Origin: CBDUMN01 sp965368335 | GTDB taxonomy: Bacteria > Pseudomonadota > Alphaproteobacteria > Rhodospirillales > JAPHRK01 | Reading direction: 5' to 3' | Length of the DNA stretch: 16,636 nt | Assembly (NCBI GenBank): GCA_965368335.1 | Contig: CBDUMN010000079.1 | Span: 1 to 16,636 of the forward strand | In this document: positions 1 through 8,054 of the stretch, piece after piece | Layout of the letters: every line of letters starts with the position of its first letter | How positions within the stretch are numbered: the stretch's first letter is position 1 | The notes under the pieces: generated by a model | The model's database searches: none | The model's input: only the letters and a program-made list of their open reading frames with translations | Told to the model about the DNA's origin: nothing | Made by a program: the position numbers and the translations under genes

Positions 1-62
1 ATTGCGCACACGCACACCGCTTTTCGGTGCAGGCTTCCCTCCCTTATCTACCGACAGTGCCG

Positions 63-2249
63 TCAATGGCCCAAAACCTCCTTCAAGGCTTCAAGCAGAT
101 CGCCAGCCGCATCGGCAATAACGGTGCCCGGCGGGAAGATGGCCGAGGCTCCGGCTTCATAGAGCGCATCGAAGTCCTGGGGTGGAATAACCCCACCGAC
201 GACGATCATGATGTCTTCCCGGCCAAGCTTGGCCAGTTCGGCTTTCAAGGCAGGCACCAGGGTCAGATGTCCGGCCGCCAAAGATGAGGCCGCGATAATG
301 TGAACATCATTTTCGACAGCCTGACGGGCCGACTCTTCCGGCGTCTGGAACAACGGCCCGATATCCACGTCGAATCCCAAATCGGCAAACGAAGAAGCGA
401 CAACTTTCTGCCCCCGATCATGTCCGTCCTGGCCCATTTTGGCGATTAGGATACGCGGACGGCGGCCTTCCTTGGCCTCAAAATCGGCAACCAACTGGTT
501 GACCTTCTTGACGTTCTCGGACTCTTCCATTTCGCCTCCATAGACGCCTGAAATGGCGCGGATAGTCGCCTTATGACGGCCATAGACCTTTTCGAGCGCC
601 TCACTGATTTCGCCCACGGTACAGCGCTTACGTGCCGCATCGACGGCCAGTTCGAGCAGATTGCCTTCACCGCTGTCTGCGCAGTTGGTTAACGCGGTCA
701 GTGCCGACTCGACATCCGCATCGTTACGCTCTTTACGCAGCCGCTCAAGTTTTTCGAGCTGTTGACGGCGCACTTCGGCGTTCTCGACCTTCAGCACATC
801 AATGCTGTCTTCTTCATCGAGCTGATACTTGTTGACCCCAACAACGGTCTGGCGACCAGAATCGATACGAGCCTGAGTGCGCGCAGCCGCTTCTTCGATA
901 CGCATCTTGGGAATGCCGGCCTCAATAGCCTTGGCCATACCGCCCTGCTCTTCAACTTCGGAAATATGCTCCCAGGCGCGGGCGGCCAAATCGTGGGTCA
1001 GACGCTCCACATAGTAGCTGCCCCCCCAAGGGTCGATCACGTTGCAGGTACCGCTTTCCTGTTGCAGGAACAACTGGGTGTTACGAGCAATGCGCGCCGA
1101 GAAATCGGTCGGCAACGCCAAGGCTTCATCAAGCGCATTGGTGTGCAGCGACTGGGTGTGGCCTTGGGTTGAGGCCATGGCCTCAACACAGGTCCGGATC
1201 ACGTTGTTGTATACGTCCTGAGCGGTCAGCGACCAGCCGGAGGTCTGACTATGAGTACGCAGGCTCAACGACTTGTCGCTCTTGGGATTGAACTGTTTAA
1301 CCAACTTTGCCCAGAGAAGACGCGCAGCGCGCATTTTGGCGATTTCCATGAAGAAGTTCATGCCAATCGCCCAGAAGAAGCTCAGACGCGGCGCAAAAGC
1401 GTCCACATCAAGGCCCGCATCGATCCCGGCCCTGATATATTCAACGCCATCGGCCAGGGTATAGGCCAGCTCGAGATCGGCCGTCGCTCCCGCTTCCTGC
1501 ATGTGATAGCCGGAAATGGAGATAGAGTTGAATTTCGGCATTTTTTGCGAGGTATAGGCAAAGATGTCCGAAATAATCCGCATGGAAGGAGCGGGCGGAT
1601 AGATGTAGGTGTTTCGGACCATGAACTCTTTCAGAATATCGTTCTGAATGGTTCCCGAAAGCTGCTCGGGCTTAACGCCCTGCTCCTCAGCCGCCACAAT
1701 GTAGTTAGCCATGATGGGCAACACGGCGCCGTTCATGGTCATCGATACACTCATTTTGTCGAGCGGAATACCGGCAAACAGGGTTTCCATATCGAGAATG
1801 GAATCAATCGCCACGCCCGCCATACCGACATCCCCGACAACGCGCGGATGATCGGAATCGTAACCCCGGTGAGTCGCCAGATCGAAAGCCACCGAAAGAC
1901 CTTTCTGACCGGCGGCCAGATTGCGGCGGTAAAAAGCGTTCGACTCTTCAGCCGTTGAGAAACCGGCATACTGGCGCACGGTCCAAGGCCGCATGACGTA
2001 CATGGTCGGGTAAGGACCGCGCAGAAACGGCTTGATCCCCGGCATGGTATTTAAAAAATCAAGCCCTTCAAGGTCGGCACCCGTATAGAGCGGCTTCACG
2101 CCGATACCTTCCGGAGTTTGCCAATTCATCTCATCGATGGAATGACCTGTCTCACTCTCAAAAGTCCCTTTCCATTGGTCGAAAGACGCATCGTCAGCAG
2201 CCTTTCCGGCATCGAACGGAATATCGGAAAAATTGGGAATTGCACTCAT
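63..2249 (-). CDS. mutB: Methylmalonyl-CoA mutase, large (catalytic, B12-binding) subunit
   Basis: Catalyses the adenosylcobalamin-dependent interconversion of (R)-methylmalonyl-CoA and succinyl-CoA, the last step of propionyl-CoA assimilation, in the cytoplasm. The protein has 728 residues, the same length as I recall for the Propionibacterium shermanii alpha subunit. Residues 50-570 form the CoA-binding TIM barrel, with RPWTVRQYAGFST at 87-99 and ISGYHMQEAGATAD at 245-258. The cobalamin domain begins near 595 and carries MGQDGHDRG, which contains the DxHxxG motif; His610 would be the lower cobalt ligand. The conserved GGVIPPQDF is at 685-693. The ATG at 2249 follows the small-subunit stop by 2 bases and has a GGGAG ribosome site about 10 bases upstream, so the two subunits are translationally coupled. 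The gene is also called scpA, mcmA or bhbA. Identity is near certain; only the symbol varies between databases. Confidence 0.97.
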   Translation of the reverse strand: MSAIPNFSDIPFDAGKAADDASFDQWKGTFESETGHSIDEMNWQTPEGIGVKPLYTGADLEGLDFLNTMPGIKPFLRGPYPTMYVMRPWTVRQYAGFSTAEESNAFYRRNLAAGQKGLSVAFDLATHRGYDSDHPRVVGDVGMAGVAIDSILDMETLFAGIPLDKMSVSMTMNGAVLPIMANYIVAAEEQGVKPEQLSGTIQNDILKEFMVRNTYIYPPAPSMRIISDIFAYTSQKMPKFNSISISGYHMQEAGATADLELAYTLADGVEYIRAGIDAGLDVDAFAPRLSFFWAIGMNFFMEIAKMRAARLLWAKLVKQFNPKSDKSLSLRTHSQTSGWSLTAQDVYNNVIRTCVEAMASTQGHTQSLHTNALDEALALPTDFSARIARNTQLFLQQESGTCNVIDPWGGSYYVERLTHDLAARAWEHISEVEEQGGMAKAIEAGIPKMRIEEAAARTQARIDSGRQTVVGVNKYQLDEEDSIDVLKVENAEVRRQQLEKLERLRKERNDADVESALTALTNCADSGEGNLLELAVDAARKRCTVGEISEALEKVYGRHKATIRAISGVYGGEMEESENVKKVNQLVADFEAKEGRRPRILIAKMGQDGHDRGQKVVASSFADLGFDVDIGPLFQTPEESARQAVENDVHIIAASSLAAGHLTLVPALKAELAKLGREDIMIVVGGVIPPQDFDALYEAGASAIFPPGTVIADAAGDLLEALKEVLGH

Positions 2250-2251
2250 GA

Positions 2252-4228
2252 TTACATCACTCCCAGGTCGGAAAGGGTTGATTTCAGGATTTCAAGGACG
2301 TTGGAACCGACACCGATAAAGGAATCCACGCCTGCTTTCTTGTAGTCTTTGATGTTCTCACCAGGGTGTCCGGCCAGGAATAGAGCTTTCGCCCCTGAGC
2401 CTTTTATCGCGGGAGCGAAGTCCGCCACTATTTCTTCATATTGGCCGTCGGTTCCGCAGAGAATGGCGATCTCTGCTTCGCTCTCCTCAAAGGCCTTCGC
2501 CGCTGCATCGGCATCGGAAAAGCCATCATTGCTAATGGCTTCGATACCACCCGCTTCAAAGAAGTTCTTGGCGTAGGTCGCCCGCGCCGTGTGTTGGGCG
2601 ACCTTGCCCAGATTGACGAGGAAAATCTTTGGTCGCGCTCCGGTTTTGGCCTTATAGGCATCAGAGGCATCACGCAGAGCTTCAAACTCTTCCGGCAAAC
2701 GATGCACAGGCATCGGCGTCACCGTCGTCGCTTCCCCACCTTCAAACAAGCTGGAGACGGTTTCGCTTCCCGCCCGCTCGGCAGCCGCTTTCTTGACCGC
2801 AGTAATATCGACGACTTCACGCACCACGTCGTTTTCCGAAATATTGGGAAATTCATTGATGCCGGTCAGCGGGTCTTTGCGCCTTGCAATGTTATTCATC
2901 CGCACGACGTGAACCATTTCGATCTGTTCAGCCAACCAGCCGTTTTGCAGAACCTTAGCCATACCGCCTGTTTTCTCGATGGCCTGGAAGAACGCCCAGG
3001 CTTCACCGGCCAATTTGTCGGTCAGGTCCTCCTGATACCAAGAGCCCCCCGAAGGATCGATGACCTTTGCGACGTTACTTTCTTCTTGCAAAATCACCTG
3101 GGTATTGCGGGCAATCCGCCGCGCCAAGCCGTCCGGCAGCCCAAGAGCGGCATCGAATGGCAGCACTGTCACGCTATCGGCGCCACCAATCCCTCCGGCA
3201 AAGCCGGTCACCGTGGTGCGCAGCATATTGACCCAAGGGTCGCGCTTGCTCATCACACGTTCCGCCGTCATAGCGTGAAGGGTCATTTCCTGACCCGATG
3301 CGCCGCAGGCTTCCGCGACGCGCCCCCAAAGCTTCCGCGCCGCGCGCAGCTTGGCGATGCTGAGGAAAAAATCGGTGCCGGTCGGGATAGAAAAAACAAT
3401 CTGCCCTGTGGCTTGATCAACGCTCATCCCGCCATCGGTCATGGCGCGCAAATAGGCAACTCCTGTCGCCAGAGCACAGGCGAGATCTTGCGCATCGCTC
3501 GCACCGGCCGAATAGTAAGGTTCGATATTGACCCGCACAGCCTTAACATTGGGATAGGTTTCCGACGTTTCTTTTGCCAAGGCGGCCATTTGTCCCATAG
3601 CCTTTTCAAGACCTTGCGGCAAAGCGCCCTCTTCAGCCAAAACACCCAAGGGATCTGCGCCGAAAGCGCCTTCCACCTCATCGGTCTTGCTGCCTGACCT
3701 GGACCAGGCATCCTTCAAAAGTTTCGCCGTAGCGGCAAAAGCCGCCCCGCCTTCAAGGGCCACCGGAGCCAGGCTCAACTCAACTCCCTTAAGCAACGCT
3801 TCAAGATCTTCGACCGAATAGACCATCGAGCCATCAACGCCTGCATTGGCGCTATCAGCCCCCTCACCCATCCGGGCGGCTTTGTCGAAGCGGATCAACA
3901 GAGACGTAACGCCGCGCTCCAAATCTTCGAGGATCGCCTTGTTTCCGACTACAGGGTCCGGGTGAGCGTGAAGTTGCCGAATATCCCACCCCTGGACGGA
4001 GCCGGAGGAACGCGCCCCACGGGTATAAGGCGCCATGCCGGGAAGTCCCGGATTTCCTTTCCAGTCCGCACCGGTATAAAGAGGCCGCACATCAATATTC
4101 TCATAAGTTTTTGAGAACAGCTTTTTCTCGAAAGGGGCTCCATTGAGAGCCTTTTCGACGACCGCTTTCCAGTCCTCAAAGCTCGGGGTATCGAATTCCC
4201 CGGCCAATTTCATCTGTTGATCGCTCAT
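2252..4228 (-). CDS. mutA: Methylmalonyl-CoA mutase, small (non-catalytic) subunit
   Basis: Partner subunit of heterodimeric methylmalonyl-CoA mutase. It keeps the barrel-plus-flavodoxin-like fold, but the cobalamin domain has GKVAQHTARATYAKNFFEAGG where the catalytic subunit has the DxHxxG loop. The cobalt-ligating DGHDRG is therefore missing, as is normal for this subunit. IARNTQVILQEESNVAKVIDPSGGS parallels the large-subunit segment, and the end (KAGVDSFIGVGSNVLEILKSTL) is typical of small subunits. I chose the ATG at 4228 (MSDQQMKLAGEF, 658 residues). A TTG at 4270 would add 14 residues that look unlike the family. The ribosome site before 4228 is weak (GGAT). The gene lies 46 bases after the regulator stop and 2 bases before the large-subunit start, so the three genes probably form one operon. 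Some databases swap the names mutA and mutB. Confidence 0.93.
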   Translation of the reverse strand: MSDQQMKLAGEFDTPSFEDWKAVVEKALNGAPFEKKLFSKTYENIDVRPLYTGADWKGNPGLPGMAPYTRGARSSGSVQGWDIRQLHAHPDPVVGNKAILEDLERGVTSLLIRFDKAARMGEGADSANAGVDGSMVYSVEDLEALLKGVELSLAPVALEGGAAFAATAKLLKDAWSRSGSKTDEVEGAFGADPLGVLAEEGALPQGLEKAMGQMAALAKETSETYPNVKAVRVNIEPYYSAGASDAQDLACALATGVAYLRAMTDGGMSVDQATGQIVFSIPTGTDFFLSIAKLRAARKLWGRVAEACGASGQEMTLHAMTAERVMSKRDPWVNMLRTTVTGFAGGIGGADSVTVLPFDAALGLPDGLARRIARNTQVILQEESNVAKVIDPSGGSWYQEDLTDKLAGEAWAFFQAIEKTGGMAKVLQNGWLAEQIEMVHVVRMNNIARRKDPLTGINEFPNISENDVVREVVDITAVKKAAAERAGSETVSSLFEGGEATTVTPMPVHRLPEEFEALRDASDAYKAKTGARPKIFLVNLGKVAQHTARATYAKNFFEAGGIEAISNDGFSDADAAAKAFEESEAEIAILCGTDGQYEEIVADFAPAIKGSGAKALFLAGHPGENIKDYKKAGVDSFIGVGSNVLEILKSTLSDLGVM

Positions 4229-4274
4229 GACGCTTTCTATCCGTTTTATATGACGGTTGGTTATCTGCAAGCCG

Positions 4275-5717
4275 TTAGCTTGCTTCCTTTTCCCCTATGG
4301 CCTCGAAGTCATAGGGATAGAACCGGCGCTGGTTTTCATCCAGCTTGATCCGGCGGGAGATCGGCGGAAACGCCCGTTGCGCGCAGTTGTCGCGCTCACA
4401 GACCCGGCAACTCACCCCGATGGGAACCACGGCATCGGGATCGTTTAAGTCCAAGCCCGTAGAATAGATCAATTTGTCCGCATGGGATATCTCGCAGCCC
4501 AAGCCAACGGCAAATTTCCGTTCAGGCCGCAGATATCCACCACCGCCCTCAGAGACCGTCCGGGCGATGCAGAGGTAGGTTTTGCCATCCGGCATTCTTG
4601 CAAGCTGGGTCAAAACTTTTCCGTGGGCGGCAAACGCCTCATGGACGTTCCACAATGGGCAAACACCGCCCAGCCGGGCAAAATGGAAACTGGTGGCCGA
4701 CTGGCGCTTTGAGATATTGCCGGCCATGTCGACACGAACGAAGTAGAACGGCACGCCCTTCCGACCAGAGCGCTGCAAGGTGCTCAAACGATGGCACACC
4801 TGTTCGAAGCTGGTGTTGTATTTTAAGCCCAGCCGCTCAATGTCGTAGCGTTCCTTTTCGGCTGTCTCAAGGAAGCTTTCATAGGGCATAAGCAGAGCGC
4901 CAGCGAAATAGTTCGCCAAACCGAGACGGCAGACGGCGCGGGCTTCATCGGAAGTCATGCCCGACTGCGCCACTTCGGCATCCAGCAAGTCGCCAAAGCC
5001 CAGAAGCGCAATCTGGTTGCCCAAATGAAACGCCCGGCGCGAGGGCGAAAGCAGTTCGGAGAGATACATTGTCTTGGTATCGGCATCATACTGGCGCAGG
5101 CTATCGGCCGTATCACCCTGGACAATCACCCGCACGCCATGACGAACCCGTAGATACTCTTCCAAGTCCACATGCATTTCACCGAACCGGAAATTACACT
5201 GCTGATGCAAAGCCTCAGCCGCCCGGTCGAGACTGTCGATATGGTTGTTGCGGTAATAGAAAAAATCACGCACTTCCTCATAAGGGAAATGCGCTCCTTC
5301 CAGCGCCCTCACCCGTTCAGTACGAGCCACCTTCTCGGCCAAGGCGCGAAAATCAACCTGGCTACGCTGATAGGCGCGGAACAGGGTCAACGAGCGTTTG
5401 ACCAGATTGGGAGCAACGGCAACCGCCTCTTTAAGCTCACGCGCCGTAATCTCACCGCCCCGGAAAATCGGATCCCCTAAGGCTTCTTCCAACTCGGCGA
5501 CCAAACGACCTTCACCTTCTAGAAAAGCCTGCAGATCTTCTTCAAAAACCGAGCTCAACTTTTTCTGAACAGCCTCGGTAACGGGCCGCTGGTCGTTTTC
5601 CATTTGATTGAGGTAGCTCGGCGACATACCCAGCGTTTTGGCGAATGCCGCCTGGGTCAAATTTTGCCGCTCCCGGAGCCGCCGAAGAATATCGCCGCAA
5701 AAGAGCTTTTGAGCCAT
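4275..5717 (-). CDS. XRE/ScfR-family short-chain acyl-CoA transcriptional regulator (RamB/PccR/MccR-like)
   Basis: A DNA-binding regulator of 480 residues. Residues 8-62 are an XRE helix-turn-helix (LRERQNLTQAAFAKTLGMSP). An IrrE/ImmA-like DUF955 region covers about 185-310. The C-terminal DUF2083 domain ends with the cysteine cluster CRVCERDNC (C437, C440, C445). The DUF955 zinc site HExxH is replaced by HLGNQ at 231-235, so protease activity is unlikely. This architecture defines the ScfR family (RamB, PccR, MccR), whose members sense short-chain acyl-CoAs and control propionate and acetate genes. The position directly upstream of both mutase subunits makes a propionyl- or methylmalonyl-CoA effector likely by inference. 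I start the gene at the ATG at 5717 because GAGGTGA lies at ideal spacing; a TTG at 5756 has no such support. Autoregulation is plausible because TTTGCA-type sites lie 12-31 bases upstream. Confidence 0.9.
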   Translation of the reverse strand: MAQKLFCGDILRRLRERQNLTQAAFAKTLGMSPSYLNQMENDQRPVTEAVQKKLSSVFEEDLQAFLEGEGRLVAELEEALGDPIFRGGEITARELKEAVAVAPNLVKRSLTLFRAYQRSQVDFRALAEKVARTERVRALEGAHFPYEEVRDFFYYRNNHIDSLDRAAEALHQQCNFRFGEMHVDLEEYLRVRHGVRVIVQGDTADSLRQYDADTKTMYLSELLSPSRRAFHLGNQIALLGFGDLLDAEVAQSGMTSDEARAVCRLGLANYFAGALLMPYESFLETAEKERYDIERLGLKYNTSFEQVCHRLSTLQRSGRKGVPFYFVRVDMAGNISKRQSATSFHFARLGGVCPLWNVHEAFAAHGKVLTQLARMPDGKTYLCIARTVSEGGGGYLRPERKFAVGLGCEISHADKLIYSTGLDLNDPDAVVPIGVSCRVCERDNCAQRAFPPISRRIKLDENQRRFYPYDFEAIGEKEAS

Positions 5718-5726
5718 TCTCACCTC
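5718..5726 (-). promoter_or_regulatory. Ribosome binding site deciding the scfR start
   Basis: The minus strand reads GAGGTGAGA directly before the ATG at 5717, leaving five bases between GAGG and the start codon. This selects 5717 over the in-frame TTG at 5756. Confidence 0.8.
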
Positions 5727-5728
5727 AC

Positions 5729-5748
5729 ACTGCAAGACAATTTGCATA
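5729..5748. promoter_or_regulatory. Candidate ScfR/PccR-type operator (imperfect 12-bp-phased direct repeat)
   Basis: The plus strand reads ACTGCAAG, ACAA, TTTGCATA: two copies of a TTTGCAAA-like octamer separated by four bases (5/8 and 7/8 matches). As I recall, the published PccR operator of Rhodobacter sphaeroides is TTTGCAAA-N4-TTTGCAAA, with the same 12-base phase. The site lies 12-31 bases upstream of the regulator's start codon, where bound protein would block transcription or translation initiation. Spacing and sequence are seen directly; function is inferred. Confidence 0.5.
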
Positions 5749-5761
5749 TAGCACAAGAAGT

Positions 5762-5775
5762 GTAAATTAATTTAC
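5762..5775. promoter_or_regulatory. 14-bp perfect palindrome in the scfR upstream region
   Basis: GTAAATTAATTTAC is a perfect self-complementary 14-mer located 45-58 bases upstream of the regulator ATG. A dimeric helix-turn-helix protein could bind it. It lies in an AT-rich stretch, so chance is possible, and it does not match the TTTGCAAA motif. Confidence 0.35.
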
Positions 5776-5841
5776 TTTTTTATTCTTTATTTTCATATAG
5801 TTACATACTTATTAACCGATTATCAACAGAAATATAGTGCA

Positions 5842-5849
5842 TTTGCAAA
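5842..5849. promoter_or_regulatory. Perfect TTTGCAAA octamer in the divergent control region
   Basis: An exact copy of the ScfR/RamB-type core lies midway between the regulator and mnmC. No second copy sits at 12-base phase on either side, so it is at most a half operator. It is just upstream of a weak promoter-like pair facing mnmC. Confidence 0.35.
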
Positions 5850-5852
5850 CCA

Positions 5853-5882
5853 TTGATATTTCAGCTTTTTACCCACTTTAAC
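5853..5882 (+). promoter_or_regulatory. Weak candidate sigma-70 promoter for mnmC
   Basis: TTGATA at 5853-5858 (5/6 to the -35 consensus) is followed after 18 bases by TTTAAC at 5877-5882 (4/6 to the -10). It would start transcription about 55 bases before the mnmC start. The region is AT-rich, so such matches occur easily. Confidence 0.3.
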
Positions 5883-5932
5883 GTCTAAAGCTGGCCTTTC
5901 TCACGGCCTTGGATTAGGTAAAAAAACAAAAT

Positions 5933-5937
5933 AAGGA
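5933..5937 (+). promoter_or_regulatory. Ribosome binding site deciding the TTG start of mnmC
   Basis: AAGGA is followed by seven bases and then the TTG at 5945. The nearby ATG at 5937 is in another frame, so the TTG is the supported start. Confidence 0.75.
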
Positions 5938-5944
5938 TGATCTT

Positions 5945-7927
5945 TTGCAAGCTAAGCCACCTTTACTCGCCTCCCCTTCTCTTGCCGTGGAAGATGATGG
6001 CACCCCTGTTTCCGGGCGCTTCGGTGATGTCTATTTCTCCCGCGCCGACGGCCTAGAGGAATCCCGCCATGTTTTTCTGAACGGTATTGGCGGCCCCGTT
6101 TTTTGGCAGGACTTAACATCTTTAACAATTGCCGAAACAGGCTTCGGCACGGGCCTCAACTTTTTGCTGACATGGAACGAGTGGCTCAAAACCGCCCCCG
6201 ATAACGCTTACCTTCATTACATTTCGGTTGAGGGGTTTCCCTTGGGAAACGAGGAGTTGGCAAGGGCCCTCTCAGCTTTTCCTTCCCTCGAAGAACAAAC
6301 TGAAAAGCTTGCCAGTCAATATCCTCTATCAATCCCAGGCTTCCATCACCGCTGTTTCGAGGGTGGCCGGGTTAAACTGACTCTTCTTTTCGGCGAAGCG
6401 GCAACTATGCTCAATCGATTGAATGCTTCCGTCGATGCTTGGTATCTAGATGGTTTCGCCCCAAGCAAAAACCCTGAAATGTGGCGACCTGACGTGCTTG
6501 AACAAGTGGCCCGCCTTAGCCATGAAGGCACGAAACTGGCCACCTTTACCGCTGCTGGCTTTGTTCGTCGCGGACTGAGCGACCAAGGCTTCAAGATGAC
6601 AAAAGTGCCCGGTTTCGGCCATAAAAGAGAATGTCTTCAAGGCATTTTCGAGGGGCATAAGAAAGTTCAACAGATTGAAAAACCATGGTTCCGCAAGCCA
6701 ACTCCCTTAGGACGAAGCAAACGCATAGCCCTGATCGGCGGAGGCGTGGCCGGATGTGCAGCGGCCTATGCCCTGAAACGGTGCGGCTGCACCCCAATCA
6801 TCATTGACCGCCACAACAGGCTCGCCCCCGAAGCTTCAGGCAACCCCGTTGGCCTCCTATCCCCCCGCCTAACCATCGGCGACACGGCATCCGGGCGCTT
6901 TCACGGCGCTGCGTTCCTTCAATCCATCAGTGTTTACGATCAATTTGCCGCCGATGGACACGATATCTGGCTGCCTGAGCGCGGCATCCTGGCTATGGCG
7001 CGCGATGTAGATGAACAGGCACGTCAGAAACGCCTTATCGCAGAACATCACCTCCCCGACCGGTTTGCCCGCCTTGTCGCCCCAGACGAAGCCAAGACGC
7101 TATCAGGGCTCCCCGCTCCCTTGGGAGGGATTTGGTACGGACTGACCGGTTGCATTCGTCCTGCGGAGATTTGCAACGCACTCGCCCAAGATGTCGAGTT
7201 TCACCAAGGAAATATCGCAAGACTGGAAAAGTCACCCAATGGCTGGAAGGTATTCGACCAAACGGACTCTTTAGTGGTCGAAGTCGATGGCGTTGTCCTG
7301 ACCAACGGCGCATTTGCCGGGCCTTTTATGTCGGAAGCCCCTCTCACGGTTTACGCCAATCGAGGGCAAATCACCTACCTGCCCACCGACACCTTGCCGA
7401 AAACACCTTTCTCATTCGGCGGCTATCTTTCCCCGGCATTCAATGAGATGCGTGTTTTGGGCGCGACCTATGATCGTTGGGCCGACATAGAAGACGCAAG
7501 CTGGCAAGAGGTTACCCAAGACCATCAGGAACGTTGCCTTAATATCCTGGAAAAGCACCAACCCGCATTGCGACAAAACCTCGTAAACTTACCCTTGAAA
7601 GGCCGCGCCTCTCTAAGAGCCGTTACACCTGACAGAATGCCTTTGGTTGGGCCCTTGCCACTCCGAAAAGCCTACCAACGAGACTACGCAGACCTTCACC
7701 ATGGGCGAAAAACCGAAAGCTATCCTACAGCGACCTATCTGGAAGGGCTCTATACTCTAGCGGGATTGGGTTCCCGCGGTTTTCAGACTGCCCTGCCTTC
7801 AGCAGAGGCTCTAGCCGCGATAATTGTCGGGGCGGCGCTTCCCTTCGATCAGGAAATTATTGAAGCCCTGCACCCGGCCCGATTCATTCTCCATGAGCTG
7901 CGCCGGGCCCCAACAAAAACCTCATAG
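5945..7927 (+). CDS. mnmC: Bifunctional tRNA mnm5s2U34 biosynthesis enzyme MnmC (MnmD methyltransferase fused to FAD oxidoreductase)
   Basis: Completes the 5-methylaminomethyl side chain on wobble uridine 34 of tRNA. The C-terminal half oxidatively removes carboxymethyl from cmnm5s2U; the N-terminal half methylates nm5s2U with S-adenosylmethionine. The 660 residues are close to the E. coli fused length. The methyltransferase half (1-245) has ETGFGTGLNF at 64-73 for SAM binding and the signature DGFAPSKNPEMW at 169-180. The oxidoreductase half opens with a Rossmann GGGVAG at 265-270 and ends with GLGSRGFQTALPS near 606. Translation starts at TTG 5945, supported by AAGGA seven bases upstream. 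The gene is divergent from scfR and probably monocistronic; a hairpin lies 30 bases after its stop. It acts on the same molecule class as thiI and the RudS-like gene farther along but at a different nucleotide. Confidence 0.95.
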   Translation: MQAKPPLLASPSLAVEDDGTPVSGRFGDVYFSRADGLEESRHVFLNGIGGPVFWQDLTSLTIAETGFGTGLNFLLTWNEWLKTAPDNAYLHYISVEGFPLGNEELARALSAFPSLEEQTEKLASQYPLSIPGFHHRCFEGGRVKLTLLFGEAATMLNRLNASVDAWYLDGFAPSKNPEMWRPDVLEQVARLSHEGTKLATFTAAGFVRRGLSDQGFKMTKVPGFGHKRECLQGIFEGHKKVQQIEKPWFRKPTPLGRSKRIALIGGGVAGCAAAYALKRCGCTPIIIDRHNRLAPEASGNPVGLLSPRLTIGDTASGRFHGAAFLQSISVYDQFAADGHDIWLPERGILAMARDVDEQARQKRLIAEHHLPDRFARLVAPDEAKTLSGLPAPLGGIWYGLTGCIRPAEICNALAQDVEFHQGNIARLEKSPNGWKVFDQTDSLVVEVDGVVLTNGAFAGPFMSEAPLTVYANRGQITYLPTDTLPKTPFSFGGYLSPAFNEMRVLGATYDRWADIEDASWQEVTQDHQERCLNILEKHQPALRQNLVNLPLKGRASLRAVTPDRMPLVGPLPLRKAYQRDYADLHHGRKTESYPTATYLEGLYTLAGLGSRGFQTALPSAEALAAIIVGAALPFDQEIIEALHPARFILHELRRAPTKTS

Positions 7928-7956
7928 CACCGATCAACAAAGAGTGCTAACAGGCT

Positions 7957-7983
7957 GATTTCACGGTTTCTTTACCGGAAATC
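7957..7983 (+). terminator. Hairpin after mnmC, possible terminator without a clear U-tract
   Basis: GATTTC and CGGT (split by one bulged A) pair with ACCG and GAAATC around a TTCTTT loop, giving a ten-pair stem. The bases after it (GTTCATTCTAT) are not a clean T-run, so termination strength is doubtful. Confidence 0.4.
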
Positions 7984-8054
7984 GTTCATTCTATCTCCAT
8001 ATAAAAACAGGATAGGCAGAGGCATCCAGAAAAATAGAAACGAAGGAGACGCTC

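Noticed and set aside
11..30. Hairpin CACCG-CTTTT-CGGTG after the mutase large subunit, and the first 62 bases in general
   Set aside because: The stem is only five pairs with no T-run on the minus strand. A GGGAGGG on the minus strand at 37-43 may belong to a following gene beyond the window, but no start codon at proper spacing is visible.
1251..1958. 235-residue plus-strand open frame
   Set aside because: Antisense shadow of the mutase large subunit.
2252..2700. Loss of the DxHxxG cobalamin motif in the mutase small subunit as a sign of a broken gene
   Set aside because: The small subunit of heterodimeric methylmalonyl-CoA mutase normally lacks this motif; the gene is otherwise intact.
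2441..3697. 418-residue open frame on the plus strand
   Set aside because: It lies wholly antisense to the mutase small subunit, has no ribosome site and shows no domain signature; it is a by-product of codon bias in the real gene.
4229..4270. N-terminal extension of the mutase small subunit from a TTG
   Set aside because: The extra 14 residues are unlike the family; the ATG at 4228 gives a natural start.
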